A stretch of 64,000 nucleotides of DNA, taken from NCBI RefSeq assembly GCF_002924445.1, contig NZ_PIGG01000010.1:1-64000 (forward strand), written 5' to 3'. The notes below the pieces were generated by a model. It saw only the letters and a list, made by a program, of their open reading frames with translations. It was not told the DNA's origin and ran no database searches. The stretch comes from Minwuia thermotolerans. Its GTDB lineage: Bacteria > Pseudomonadota > Alphaproteobacteria > Minwuiales > Minwuiaceae. Below, piece by piece: positions 25,883-34,100 of this stretch; position 1 is the first letter of the stretch; each line of letters opens with the position of its first letter. A program made the position numbers and the translations under genes.

Positions 25883-28017
25883 CAGAAACGCACCAGCAAG
25901 TGACCGCCCACGGTGGTGAAGACGGCGTCGTCGCCCCGGCCTGACACCCGGGAATGGCCGGCGCGGAGACCGAGTTGCATGTCCTCGTCCGCGTCCCAGA
26001 CCAGCTCGCCGCCGAGGCTCGGCCCAAAGCCGCCGAACCGGTCGACGGTCAGGCTGAGAAAGGCGTTGTAGCGCCAGTCCCCGCCGAGGGCCTGCCCGAG
26101 CGAAAGATCGAGCGAATGGAACTCGGTGTCGTTGAGCGGCAGCGGCTCGAAGACGTTGCCGTTCTGGTCGCGCCTGCGGGCCTGGGCGGCGACATACTGC
26201 CCGTCGAAGGAGTAGCCGACGGTGAGGTCGGCCGCTTCCCAGGGCACCAGATAGCGGATCGCGAACGCCGCATCCCAGGTCGTCGCCGCCGTGTCGATGC
26301 CGGCGATGCCAAAGCGGTTGAGTCCGATCTCGCCCTGGGCGCTCCAGCGGCGGTCGAGCTGGCGCTCGTAGCGCACGGCCAGGCGGTCCTGCACCGCGTC
26401 GTCGACAATGCCTTCCACCAGTTCCCAGTAGGCCCGGTGCCAGGTGCCCGACACCGTCGTCAGCGAAGCAGGCGTACGATGGCTGTAGCGCAGCGAACCG
26501 CCGGGCGTCCCGGCGCCGAACAACAACGCCCCCTCGACGCGGTGGCCGGGCGCAGGGCTGCCGCCCGCATAGACCTCGCCGCGCTGGAAATGCGCCGAGA
26601 CGGAATCCAGGACGCCGTTTGCGCGCAGCACCTCGTCGTCGTCCAGGAAGCGGTTCTCCAGGCTGAAGCCGGCGTCGATCTCTTCGGCCGGCAGTACCCG
26701 GCCGCTCAGCACCGCGATGACCTGCGTATCGCCGTCCCGGACCTGCTGATAGTCGGTGTCGAGGCGAACATAGGGGCCGAACTCCCGTTCCAGCGCCCGA
26801 CGCGCCGCGGCGATATCGCGCCGTTCGGGGTCAAGACCCACGGCGCGGTCGTAGAGATTGCCGGCCCGCCGCCAGGCGCCGACGCTCTGTTCCAGATTGG
26901 CGAGCTCGACCAGCACGTCGGGATTTTCGGGGTTCTCGGTCTGGAGTTCCTGCAGGGCCTCCCGGGCCTCACCGGTCTCGCCGGTGCGCGCCTTCAGCCG
27001 CGCCCGCAGCACATCCAGCCGCACATCGGCGGCGTCCCGCTCCTCCGCGGAGGCGTCGGCCGCTGCCAGGGTCACACGGGTTCGCCCTCCTTTGGTAAGT
27101 GCATCGAAGTCGACGGGACGCGCGGCAACGAAGAGCAGGCTGTCATAACCCGCGCTGGCGCTTTCCAGCCAGGCCGGCAGTCTCTCGGCCAGCCCCTCCA
27201 CCATGTCGGGCGCCACCGGCCGGTCCAGCCTGAGCAGCAGCTCGCGCCCGGCCGCGCGGGCGTCCACACGAACCGGCCCGGCCCAGTCGATGACGATCTC
27301 CGCGCCCTCTTCGCCTCCCGTCGCGGTCACCTGCGGCGGGGCCGAGAGCTGTGCGACCCGGCTTTCCCGCTCGCTCCAGCTGCGGTTCACGGTTTCGGCG
27401 AACGGGTCGGAAGTGCGCCGCAGCCGGGACGCCGACGGCGACGCCGAAGGCTCCGCCGCCTGCGCTTCTTCCGGCCTCGCCGGCGGCGGCGGCGGCGGCG
27501 CAGGGCGTGCGGTCTTTCCGGCGACGGGACCGGGCGCAGCCGGAGCCCGGCCCCGAGGGCCAGGCGGCGTCAGGACAGGCGCAGCGCGCGCGGCCGGCGC
27601 GGCCGGTTCGGCGGCAGGTGCGGTCCCGGGCGCGATGGTCATCTCCACCGTCAGCTGGCGCAGGGATCTGTAGACGTCGAAATAGACATTCTCGGCGGCG
27701 GTCAGGGTTATCCGGTCGGCGCGCTTGTCGACGCCCGTGATCCAGTGTCCCAGACGCATGCGAAGCGCGCCCAGGTCGGGCGCGTTGAATGGCCGGTCGA
27801 AGACAAGGACGAGGCGCCGGGCCGAGGTGTCCGCCGAAACCTCGAACGGCACCGGCCAGTCGAGTTCGATCCGGGCCATGGCGCCGAGGTCGGCGGAAAG
27901 AACGCGGACGACAGGGGCCTGCAGCGGCGCCGACTGGGACAGCACGGGGAGCGGTGAGAGGAACAGCAGGACGCCGGCCAGCAGCCGCCGCAATTGACAG
28001 GACCACTCCCCATTCAT
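25882..28017 (-). CDS. pelB: Outer-membrane barrel protein, equivalent to the C-terminal half of PelB
   Basis: About 711 residues, ending in Phe as outer-membrane barrels do. After a signal segment (RRLLAGVLLFLSPLPVLS) comes an AMIN-like beta domain, then a Pro/Ala-rich linker with seven prolines. One or two TPRs follow (ENPDVLVELANLEQSVGAWRRAGNLYDRAVGLDP). Last is a roughly 280-residue run of alternating strands (FGPYVRLDTDYQQV to GGHLLVRF), like the export pore of PelB. ATG 28017 is the best start but its ribosome site is weak; GTG 28140 is possible. It leads the barrel-pelD-pelE-pelF-pelG unit. Confidence 0.75.
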   Translation of the reverse strand: MNGEWSCQLRRLLAGVLLFLSPLPVLSQSAPLQAPVVRVLSADLGAMARIELDWPVPFEVSADTSARRLVLVFDRPFNAPDLGALRMRLGHWITGVDKRADRITLTAAENVYFDVYRSLRQLTVEMTIAPGTAPAAEPAAPAARAAPVLTPPGPRGRAPAAPGPVAGKTARPAPPPPPPARPEEAQAAEPSASPSASRLRRTSDPFAETVNRSWSERESRVAQLSAPPQVTATGGEEGAEIVIDWAGPVRVDARAAGRELLLRLDRPVAPDMVEGLAERLPAWLESASAGYDSLLFVAARPVDFDALTKGGRTRVTLAAADASAEERDAADVRLDVLRARLKARTGETGEAREALQELQTENPENPDVLVELANLEQSVGAWRRAGNLYDRAVGLDPERRDIAAARRALEREFGPYVRLDTDYQQVRDGDTQVIAVLSGRVLPAEEIDAGFSLENRFLDDDEVLRANGVLDSVSAHFQRGEVYAGGSPAPGHRVEGALLFGAGTPGGSLRYSHRTPASLTTVSGTWHRAYWELVEGIVDDAVQDRLAVRYERQLDRRWSAQGEIGLNRFGIAGIDTAATTWDAAFAIRYLVPWEAADLTVGYSFDGQYVAAQARRRDQNGNVFEPLPLNDTEFHSLDLSLGQALGGDWRYNAFLSLTVDRFGGFGPSLGGELVWDADEDMQLGLRAGHSRVSGRGDDAVFTTVGGHLLVRF
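27481..27500. repeat. CGG trinucleotide tract inside the barrel gene
   Basis: Six and two-thirds uninterrupted CGG units encode the polyproline stretch of the linker between the N-terminal beta domain and the TPR/barrel part. Changes in unit number would keep the frame. Confidence 0.7.
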
Positions 28018-28126
28018 CACATGTCGATCAGACGAAGACACTGATGGACCGCAAAACCGTTGCCCCCACGCCCGGACCGCAGCCGGACAGACCGGCCAAC
28101 GGCCCATGAACTCGTACCAGCTATGC

Positions 28127-28156
28127 AATATGCTGGCCACGTTTGTAAGGCGTCAA
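28127..28156 (-). promoter_or_regulatory. Predicted sigma-70 promoter for the barrel-pelDEFG operon
   Basis: On the minus strand TTGACG (28156-28151), an 18-nt spacer and CATATT (28132-28127) lie in a markedly A+T-rich gap between metA and the barrel gene. Transcription would start about 100 bp before the ATG at 28017, or about the GTG at 28140 if that is not the start. Confidence 0.45.
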
Positions 28157-28192
28157 GATAAACGAAAAGTCAAACGAAGGGGTGCAACCCAC

Positions 28193-29119
28193 TCATTTTT
28201 CGGAATTTTTGTTCCGAGCGATGATCGCCAGCCAGTTCTGGTACATCCGCCTTCCGGCCTCTACCCAATCGGCGACGGGCGCTTGCGCCGGATCATCGTT
28301 CGGGAAATAGCCCACAGGCGGATCGATCGGCTGCCCCGCCTCCACATCGCGCTGATATTCGCGCGCCAGCGTGTCGGCATCGTATTCGAAGTGATTGAAC
28401 ATGTAGTGATGGCGCAGCCGCCGGTCCTCCAGCAGTCCGAGACCGGAGCCCTCGGAATCCGCGATGACGACAAGGTCGGGGGACTCTGGCAGATCCTCGC
28501 GATGGATCTCCGAATGCCGGGAGACAGGGATGCGGAAGCCTTCCCCGAAGCCGGCCAGTAGTTCGCTGTCGCTCTCGATACGGTGCTCGTAGACACCGAA
28601 CTTCTTCCGCTCGAGAACATATTTCGGAACCTGATGGAAATGCCGGAGCGCCGCCTGCGCGGCCCAGCAGATGTTGAAGACGCCGGTCGAACGCGCCTCG
28701 GCCCAGGCGAAGACTTCCAGCAGTTCCTCCCAGTAGGGCACCGCCTCGAAGGGTTCCTTCTCCACCGGCGCGCCGGTGATGATGAGGCCGTCGATCTCCA
28801 GGTCCCGGACTTCCGAGAAACTTCGGTAGAAGGTCCGCAGATGCTCGACGGGCGTGTTGGCGGAGCTGTAGGCGGGGTCGCGCACCCGCGCCATGTAGCT
28901 GTCGGTGGCGAACAGTACGATCTCGACGCGGCGCGGCCCGCCCGCCAGCATGCGGATGAGTTGAAGCTCCGTGGCCAGCTTGTCGGGCATCAGGTTCAGG
29001 ATCGCGACGACGATATCGGGATCGCGCGCACGGCCGGACGGCTCGAAGGTCTCGATGTCGAGGCCTTCCCGCGACAGGGCCTCGGCGGCCGGCAGGCCTT
29101 TCGGCAACAGTGCGCTCAT
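28193..29119 (-). CDS. metAA: Homoserine O-acetyltransferase (MetA family)
   Basis: 308 residues, MetA family, which acylates homoserine in methionine synthesis. The nucleophile cysteine is in FNICWAAQAAL and the His/Glu pair is in SRHSEIHREDL. The specificity position after ITGAPV is Glu; in this family Glu at that site selects acetyl-CoA while Gly selects succinyl-CoA, so an acetyltransferase is predicted despite the MetA fold. The start is ATG 29119, 8 bp after the ATPase stop with GAGG upstream; the longer ORF is noise. It lies inside the pel gene cluster. Confidence 0.92.
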   Translation of the reverse strand: MSALLPKGLPAAEALSREGLDIETFEPSGRARDPDIVVAILNLMPDKLATELQLIRMLAGGPRRVEIVLFATDSYMARVRDPAYSSANTPVEHLRTFYRSFSEVRDLEIDGLIITGAPVEKEPFEAVPYWEELLEVFAWAEARSTGVFNICWAAQAALRHFHQVPKYVLERKKFGVYEHRIESDSELLAGFGEGFRIPVSRHSEIHREDLPESPDLVVIADSEGSGLGLLEDRRLRHHYMFNHFEYDADTLAREYQRDVEAGQPIDPPVGYFPNDDPAQAPVADWVEAGRRMYQNWLAIIARNKNSEK

Positions 29120-29127
29120 CGTCAGCC

Positions 29128-30036
29128 TCAGGCCGCTTCGCGATTGCGGCGGTCGATGGCGCGGGCGACGAGATCCACGAAACCGGCCTCGTCCTGCACC
29201 TCGGCGACCTCGCCGGCCTCGACGACGTAGCCGTGGCGATCCACGATCGCCTGGTAGCGCGGAATGCGGTGCCGCCAGAGGCGCGGAAACACCCATTTCA
29301 CGAAATCGTCGGGATCGATGTCGTCCACCTGGTCCACGTCGGCCGCCGGCAGCCCCGCATCCCGGCGGTACTCCGGAATGGCGTGGCGCAGGAAATCATC
29401 CCTGTAGAACAATGGTTTGGGATTCCGCATCGCTGCCGTTTCGACCCGCTTGTAGTCCGCTTCGCCTGCGCGGATATAGAGCAGCAACGTGCCCGCGGAC
29501 AGGGCGGCCAGGACAGGGTCGTCATCCGCGCCAAAGGGATTGACGATCTCGCAGATACTGCCCGAGGCGTCGTTGATGAAGTTCGGGTAGCCGTAGATGT
29601 CCATCGCCTTGTTCTTGAACCGCTCCACGTCGAACATCGAGTTGATCTCGCCCTGTTCGTGGAGGTCCTGGCGGCGGCGGAACTCCGCATAGCTCAATCC
29701 GCCCTCCTCGCCGGCGGGAGAGGCCGGGTTGCCGATCTTGCCGAGAAAGGTCGAAATCGGGTCGAGGTTGTTCACGGTGATGTTGGAGCAGATGTAGATC
29801 GAGTCGCTCAGCAGCAGGTTGCGCAGGAACGGCACCTGCATCGCCTTGCGCTTGATGTTGTCGAGAATGTCTTCTTCCAGATACTTCGTGCCGATGCGGT
29901 AGTCGGCCGAGTAGTGGAACCATTCCAGCTTGGGCAGCTTGTTGGCCAGCATGGTCTTGCCAACGCCCGACATGCCGAGCAGCGTGATGGACTTGTGCGG
30001 ATCCTGGCGGAACGCCTCGCCGGATTCGTAGAACAT
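29128..30036 (-). CDS. P-loop ATPase/kinase-like protein of unknown role
   Basis: 302 residues with Walker A in ITLLGMSGVGKTMLANKLP (about residues 17-35), then WFHYSADYRIGTKYLEEDILDNIKRKAMQVPFLRNLL. The fold suggests a nucleoside/shikimate-kinase-like P-loop protein. I recall similar conserved proteins in other alphaproteobacteria, some near metA, but no function. Start ATG 30036 has GGGGG 5 nt upstream. It is 8 bp from metA and probably co-transcribed with it. Confidence 0.75.
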   Translation of the reverse strand: MFYESGEAFRQDPHKSITLLGMSGVGKTMLANKLPKLEWFHYSADYRIGTKYLEEDILDNIKRKAMQVPFLRNLLLSDSIYICSNITVNNLDPISTFLGKIGNPASPAGEEGGLSYAEFRRRQDLHEQGEINSMFDVERFKNKAMDIYGYPNFINDASGSICEIVNPFGADDDPVLAALSAGTLLLYIRAGEADYKRVETAAMRNPKPLFYRDDFLRHAIPEYRRDAGLPAADVDQVDDIDPDDFVKWVFPRLWRHRIPRYQAIVDRHGYVVEAGEVAEVQDEAGFVDLVARAIDRRNREAA

Positions 30037-30046
30037 TCGGACCCCC

Positions 30047-30081
30047 GGTTTCCCCGCGTCTCAGTCAGCGGCGTGGGAACC
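30047..30081 (-). promoter_or_regulatory. Imperfect hairpin in the leader of the ATPase-metA unit
   Basis: GGTTTCCCCGCG (30047-30058) and GCGTGGGAACC (30071-30081) pair with one bulge and one mismatch. It lies in the 98-bp gap between the PelB TPR gene and the ATPase start. It could end the pelA-pelB message or be a leader structure for the metA unit. I could not match it to a known SAM riboswitch. Confidence 0.35.
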
Positions 30082-30134
30082 TAGATCAACTCCGTGCCAG
30101 ATGGAACACGGTTCCGCCCTGCCGGTCCGGGCGC

Positions 30135-33100
30135 TCAGTTCTCCCGCAGCAGACGATCGGCGCGTTCATAGGCGCCGGTCTCGATCAGCAGCGAGACGAA
30201 GTCGGCCAGCAGGGACCGGTCGCGCGGCCGCTCGGCGCGAAGCTGCTCGTAGAGCGCGATCGCGTCTTCCGTACGGCCCAGGGCCTCCAGGCCCGTGGCC
30301 CGCATGCGGCGGGACTCGAAGTCATTGGCGTCGCCGGCCTCGATGCGCGACAGCATTTCACGGTAAGCGCCGCGCGCCGCCTCCTGGCGATCCATCAGCG
30401 AGAGGGACTGGGCGTAGTAGTACCAGGGGCGGTGATCGGTCCGTCCCTTCGCGTCGGCGACGGCGAAATAGCGCTCCAGCGTCTGCACCGCCTTTTCCGC
30501 CCGGCCCTGGAAAGTAAAGGCCCTGCCGGCCCGGAGGAGCGCCGCCGGATCGTCGCCGATCATGCCCAGCGCACGGTCGTAGGCGGCCACCGCGACGCGG
30601 CCCTGGTCGGCCTGCTCCGCCCAGTCCGCGAGCCTGAGCAGCGTCTTCCCGTCGTCGGCGCGGGCGACGAGCGGCGAGAGAATTTGGCCGACGCGATCGA
30701 ACCGCCGTTCCGTCACCAGGGCCCGGATCAGCGGCGCCAGCGTGGGATCATCCGGACGGCCGGGCGGCGGATCGGCGGCGATGGCGACAACGCGGCCCGG
30801 TGCGCCGGCATTGTTCAGAAACTGCAGCCATTCCGCCCGGTCATCGCCGGCGGCGGCCCTGGCGCGCTGCTCCAGCCAATCGACACCTGCCTCCGGCGGC
30901 CGCGGACCCCAGAGGTAGAGAAGCTGCTGCACGTCCGGGGAGGAAGGCGGTCGATCCTCCGCCAGCCGGCGGAACGAGGCCACCGCTTCGGGCTTCGCCT
31001 CCAGGTCGAGCAGCCTGAACGCGGCCTCCCGGCGCTGCTGCCGCGGCAGTTCGGGCAGACGGGCGCGGCGTTCCAGCCATTCCACCAGCTCGGGGCGGCG
31101 GCCCAGATCCGACAGCGCCGCCTCATAGGTGGAGGGCCATGTGCCCAAGGGATCGCCCGCGGCCGCCGTCTTCAGATAGGGCAACGCCTTCGCCGGTCCG
31201 CCGACCTCCAGCAGTTCGAACAGCAGCGGATCGCGCTGCGCCGGGGGAGGATCGCCGTCCAGCTTCGACATCAGCACCCGGGCGCGTTCCTCGTCGGACT
31301 GCGTCTGACGCAAGGCGTCCAGGTAGGCGGCTTCCCACTGCTTCGGATCCCCCTCCGCCAGGTCGCGCAGGATCGGCAGGGCGAAATCGGCCGCGCCGCC
31401 CTCGAGCAATGCGAACAGCAGCGCCGAGCGCACTTCCGGATCGAGATCGGGATCGTCGAGAGCAGTGCGTGCGAAGGCCTTCAGAGCCTCGGCATTGCCG
31501 CCCCGCCCGAGGGCCGCGACATAGGCCGACCGCACCTCCCTGTCGCCCGGCAGCAACGGACGGAGCACGGTCACGGCTTCTCCGGCCTGGCCGGCATCGG
31601 TCAGCGCCCGCCCCCAGATCAGCCGCGCCTCGTCGCCCGGATAGGCCTCGAACAGCCGTTCGGCGGCGGTGAAGGCCGTTGTCGCCGCGCCGCGCTCCTG
31701 CGCCAGATAATAGATATCGGCCAGCGCCTGGCGGCTGACGGTATCGGCGCCGCGCAACCAGTCCAGAACCCGCGCCGGCTCTCCCGCACGGGCCTCCAGC
31801 CTGGCCCAGCCTTCCAGCACCTGCGGCTCCCGGCGGCGCTCGATCAGGCGTCGGAACACCGGCAGACCCTGCTTCGCCTTGCCCAGTTCAAGGTACTGCG
31901 CCGCGAGGTCGGCGATGGCAAAGGCGGGTGTCGCCGAATCCTCCGCAAGGCTTTCCAGCAGGGCGAGGGAGCGCTCGTTCTCGCCCAGCAGCGACCACAC
32001 CCGCGCCAGGTCGAGCCGGTCCGCATTGCGCAGATCGGGACGGGCCGCTGCCTTTTCCGCCCATTCCCGTGCGGCCGTTTCGTCGCCGCGGGCCAGCTCG
32101 ACGCGCGCCGCCATCACCGGCCGCGCCGCCATGAACTGCGCCCCCACCTCGGCGACGATCTCGTCGACCAGGGCGAAATCGCCATCCACGGCGGCGTTCT
32201 CGGCCAGCGAGGCGATGGTGTCGTCATCGAACTTTCGCAGGTCCTGACGCCGGGCCTCGGCATAGGCGAGCTTCGGCTGGTCCAGCTCGATCGCCAGCGC
32301 CATGTAGTCGTCGGCGATCAGAACCGGCAGAGTGTCCTCCTCGGCTCGGGACCGCAGCCAGGCAAGGGCTTCGATCTTCCGGTCGGCCGCAACCAGCGCG
32401 GCGACATAACTCCCGGCGTCCTCCGCCGTGCCCGGCAGCAGTTCCTCCAGCACCGGCACGGCTTCGGCCGCGCGGCCATTGGCGATCAGCGCGTCGCCGT
32501 AGAGGCGGTGGGCCTCGCGGTCGGGGTGCTCCCTGTATAACCGCTCGGCCGCGGCCAGCGCCGATCTGGGCGCCAGTCCGGGCTGCGAGAGGAACACGAT
32601 GTCGGCCAGCAGATCGCGATCCGCGATCGTGTTGGCTTGCAGCCAGTCGAGCAGCACGCTGTCCTGCCCTTCGCGCGCAGCCATACGGGCCCAGCCGGCC
32701 TCCGCCGCAGGCGACGGCCGTTCCCGGCGAAGACGTTCGAATGCGCGCAGCCCTGCCCGGGTCCGCTCGGTCGAAAGATAGAGTCCGGCGAGCGCGCGGA
32801 CCGAGTCCTCGTCCAGGTCGCGGGCCGTCGCGATCCGTTCCAGCGTCCGTGCGGCTGCCTCGTCCTCTCCGAGCCGGAACTCCGCCCGGGCGAGGCGGAT
32901 GAGCTGGCGGGCACGGAGATCGTCCGTCGCCCGCGCCCGCGCCACTTCCGCCCGCACTGCCTCCGGCATGCCGATGCCGAGCAGGACTTCCGCCATCAGC
33001 GCCGGATATCCGCGCCGGAAACTCTCGGAGGCCTGGGCATGGATCTGCTCCAGCAAAGCGTTGCGCCGCCAGGCCACGGCCGCGTCGCCGATCGCCGCAA

Positions 33101-34091
33101 GCCGGAAGTCGACGATGCCGGTCAGGTCGCGGTCCTTCAGCAGGCGTTCCAGAAGGTCAATGTCCTCGGCCAGCAGCGCCAGATCCAGCAGGACGGGCAC
33201 GGCCAGGGAGGGCAGTTCGCCCCGCCTTTCCAGTTCCAGCAGCTTCTGCAGCGCCACCTGCTCCCGGTCGAGCGCCCGCTGCATGTCGGCCCAGGCGACC
33301 AGCAGCGGCGGCGTCAGATGCAGGTTCTCCTCGAAGCTCTCGAGCAGGCGGAGCCCGAAGGCCGCCTGACCCCGGTCCGCGATGCCGCGGATCACCGGCA
33401 CAATGGCGGCGGGGCCATTGGTCTGGGCCATGCGCGCGACCACTTCCTGCGCCCGCGCCGTCTCGCCCGCCGCCGCGGCGGCCAGGACGTAGAGCCGGAC
33501 CGACCGCGCCTCCAGCGAAGCCGGGTGAACGCGCCACATCGCCTCGAGTATCGCAAGCGCCTGGTCGAGGCTGCCGGACGAGGCGGCGAGCTCGGCGGCT
33601 TCCATGTAGTCGGCCGGTTTCGCCAGACCGCGGTCAACCAGCTCCGTCAGAGCGGGCAGCAGCCGCTCGTAGTCGCCGCGCGCCCGGTACAGGTCGACGA
33701 GTTGCCGGCGCTCCTGCGGCGTGCCCGCGCGGGCCACGATCTCTGCCAGCGCGGCGAGGAACTCGTCCCGGCGCTGATCGAACCGGTAGTATTCGGCCAG
33801 TCGCCGACGGGCCGCCACGTCGTTCGGATTGCGCGCCAGATAGTCCTCCAGCAGCGTGATCGCGTCATCGATCTCACCCAGGTTGAGGGCCAGATCGGCA
33901 AGCGGGGCGATGACCTGAACCGACCTGTCGCCTTCGCGGTAGCGCTGCAGCAGGGTCTCGCGGCCGGCGAGATCCGTGTCCTGACTGCTGAGCTGCAGCA
34001 GGGCCACGTCCTTTTCGCGCGGGATCAGCAGGAAGCTCAGACCGATTCCGAGCAGCACGACGACGGCCAGCAGGATCAGGTTGATGCGCAT
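30135..34091 (-). CDS. pelB: Large TPR protein, equivalent to the periplasmic half of PelB
   Basis: 1318 residues. One N-terminal membrane anchor (residues 1-24, MRINLILLAVVVLLGIGLSFLLIP) is followed by tetratricopeptide-like helical repeats over the whole remainder, for example IDDAITLLEDYLARNPNDVAARRRLAEYYRFDQ and PVLEELLPGTAEDAGSYVAALVAADRK. There is no beta-barrel at the end. Pseudomonas PelB (about 1190 residues) has anchor, TPRs and a 16-strand barrel in one chain; here the TPR part alone exceeds that length. It starts 9 bp after the pelA stop, consistent with the PelA-PelB interaction. Confidence 0.85.
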   Translation of the reverse strand: MRINLILLAVVVLLGIGLSFLLIPREKDVALLQLSSQDTDLAGRETLLQRYREGDRSVQVIAPLADLALNLGEIDDAITLLEDYLARNPNDVAARRRLAEYYRFDQRRDEFLAALAEIVARAGTPQERRQLVDLYRARGDYERLLPALTELVDRGLAKPADYMEAAELAASSGSLDQALAILEAMWRVHPASLEARSVRLYVLAAAAAGETARAQEVVARMAQTNGPAAIVPVIRGIADRGQAAFGLRLLESFEENLHLTPPLLVAWADMQRALDREQVALQKLLELERRGELPSLAVPVLLDLALLAEDIDLLERLLKDRDLTGIVDFRLAAIGDAAVAWRRNALLEQIHAQASESFRRGYPALMAEVLLGIGMPEAVRAEVARARATDDLRARQLIRLARAEFRLGEDEAAARTLERIATARDLDEDSVRALAGLYLSTERTRAGLRAFERLRRERPSPAAEAGWARMAAREGQDSVLLDWLQANTIADRDLLADIVFLSQPGLAPRSALAAAERLYREHPDREAHRLYGDALIANGRAAEAVPVLEELLPGTAEDAGSYVAALVAADRKIEALAWLRSRAEEDTLPVLIADDYMALAIELDQPKLAYAEARRQDLRKFDDDTIASLAENAAVDGDFALVDEIVAEVGAQFMAARPVMAARVELARGDETAAREWAEKAAARPDLRNADRLDLARVWSLLGENERSLALLESLAEDSATPAFAIADLAAQYLELGKAKQGLPVFRRLIERRREPQVLEGWARLEARAGEPARVLDWLRGADTVSRQALADIYYLAQERGAATTAFTAAERLFEAYPGDEARLIWGRALTDAGQAGEAVTVLRPLLPGDREVRSAYVAALGRGGNAEALKAFARTALDDPDLDPEVRSALLFALLEGGAADFALPILRDLAEGDPKQWEAAYLDALRQTQSDEERARVLMSKLDGDPPPAQRDPLLFELLEVGGPAKALPYLKTAAAGDPLGTWPSTYEAALSDLGRRPELVEWLERRARLPELPRQQRREAAFRLLDLEAKPEAVASFRRLAEDRPPSSPDVQQLLYLWGPRPPEAGVDWLEQRARAAAGDDRAEWLQFLNNAGAPGRVVAIAADPPPGRPDDPTLAPLIRALVTERRFDRVGQILSPLVARADDGKTLLRLADWAEQADQGRVAVAAYDRALGMIGDDPAALLRAGRAFTFQGRAEKAVQTLERYFAVADAKGRTDHRPWYYYAQSLSLMDRQEAARGAYREMLSRIEAGDANDFESRRMRATGLEALGRTEDAIALYEQLRAERPRDRSLLADFVSLLIETGAYERADRLLREN

Positions 34092-34100
34092 GGCCCGGAA

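Noticed and set aside
30037-30134. SAM-II riboswitch before metA
   Set aside because: Conserved SAM-II core bases are not seen; only an unspecific hairpin can be supported.
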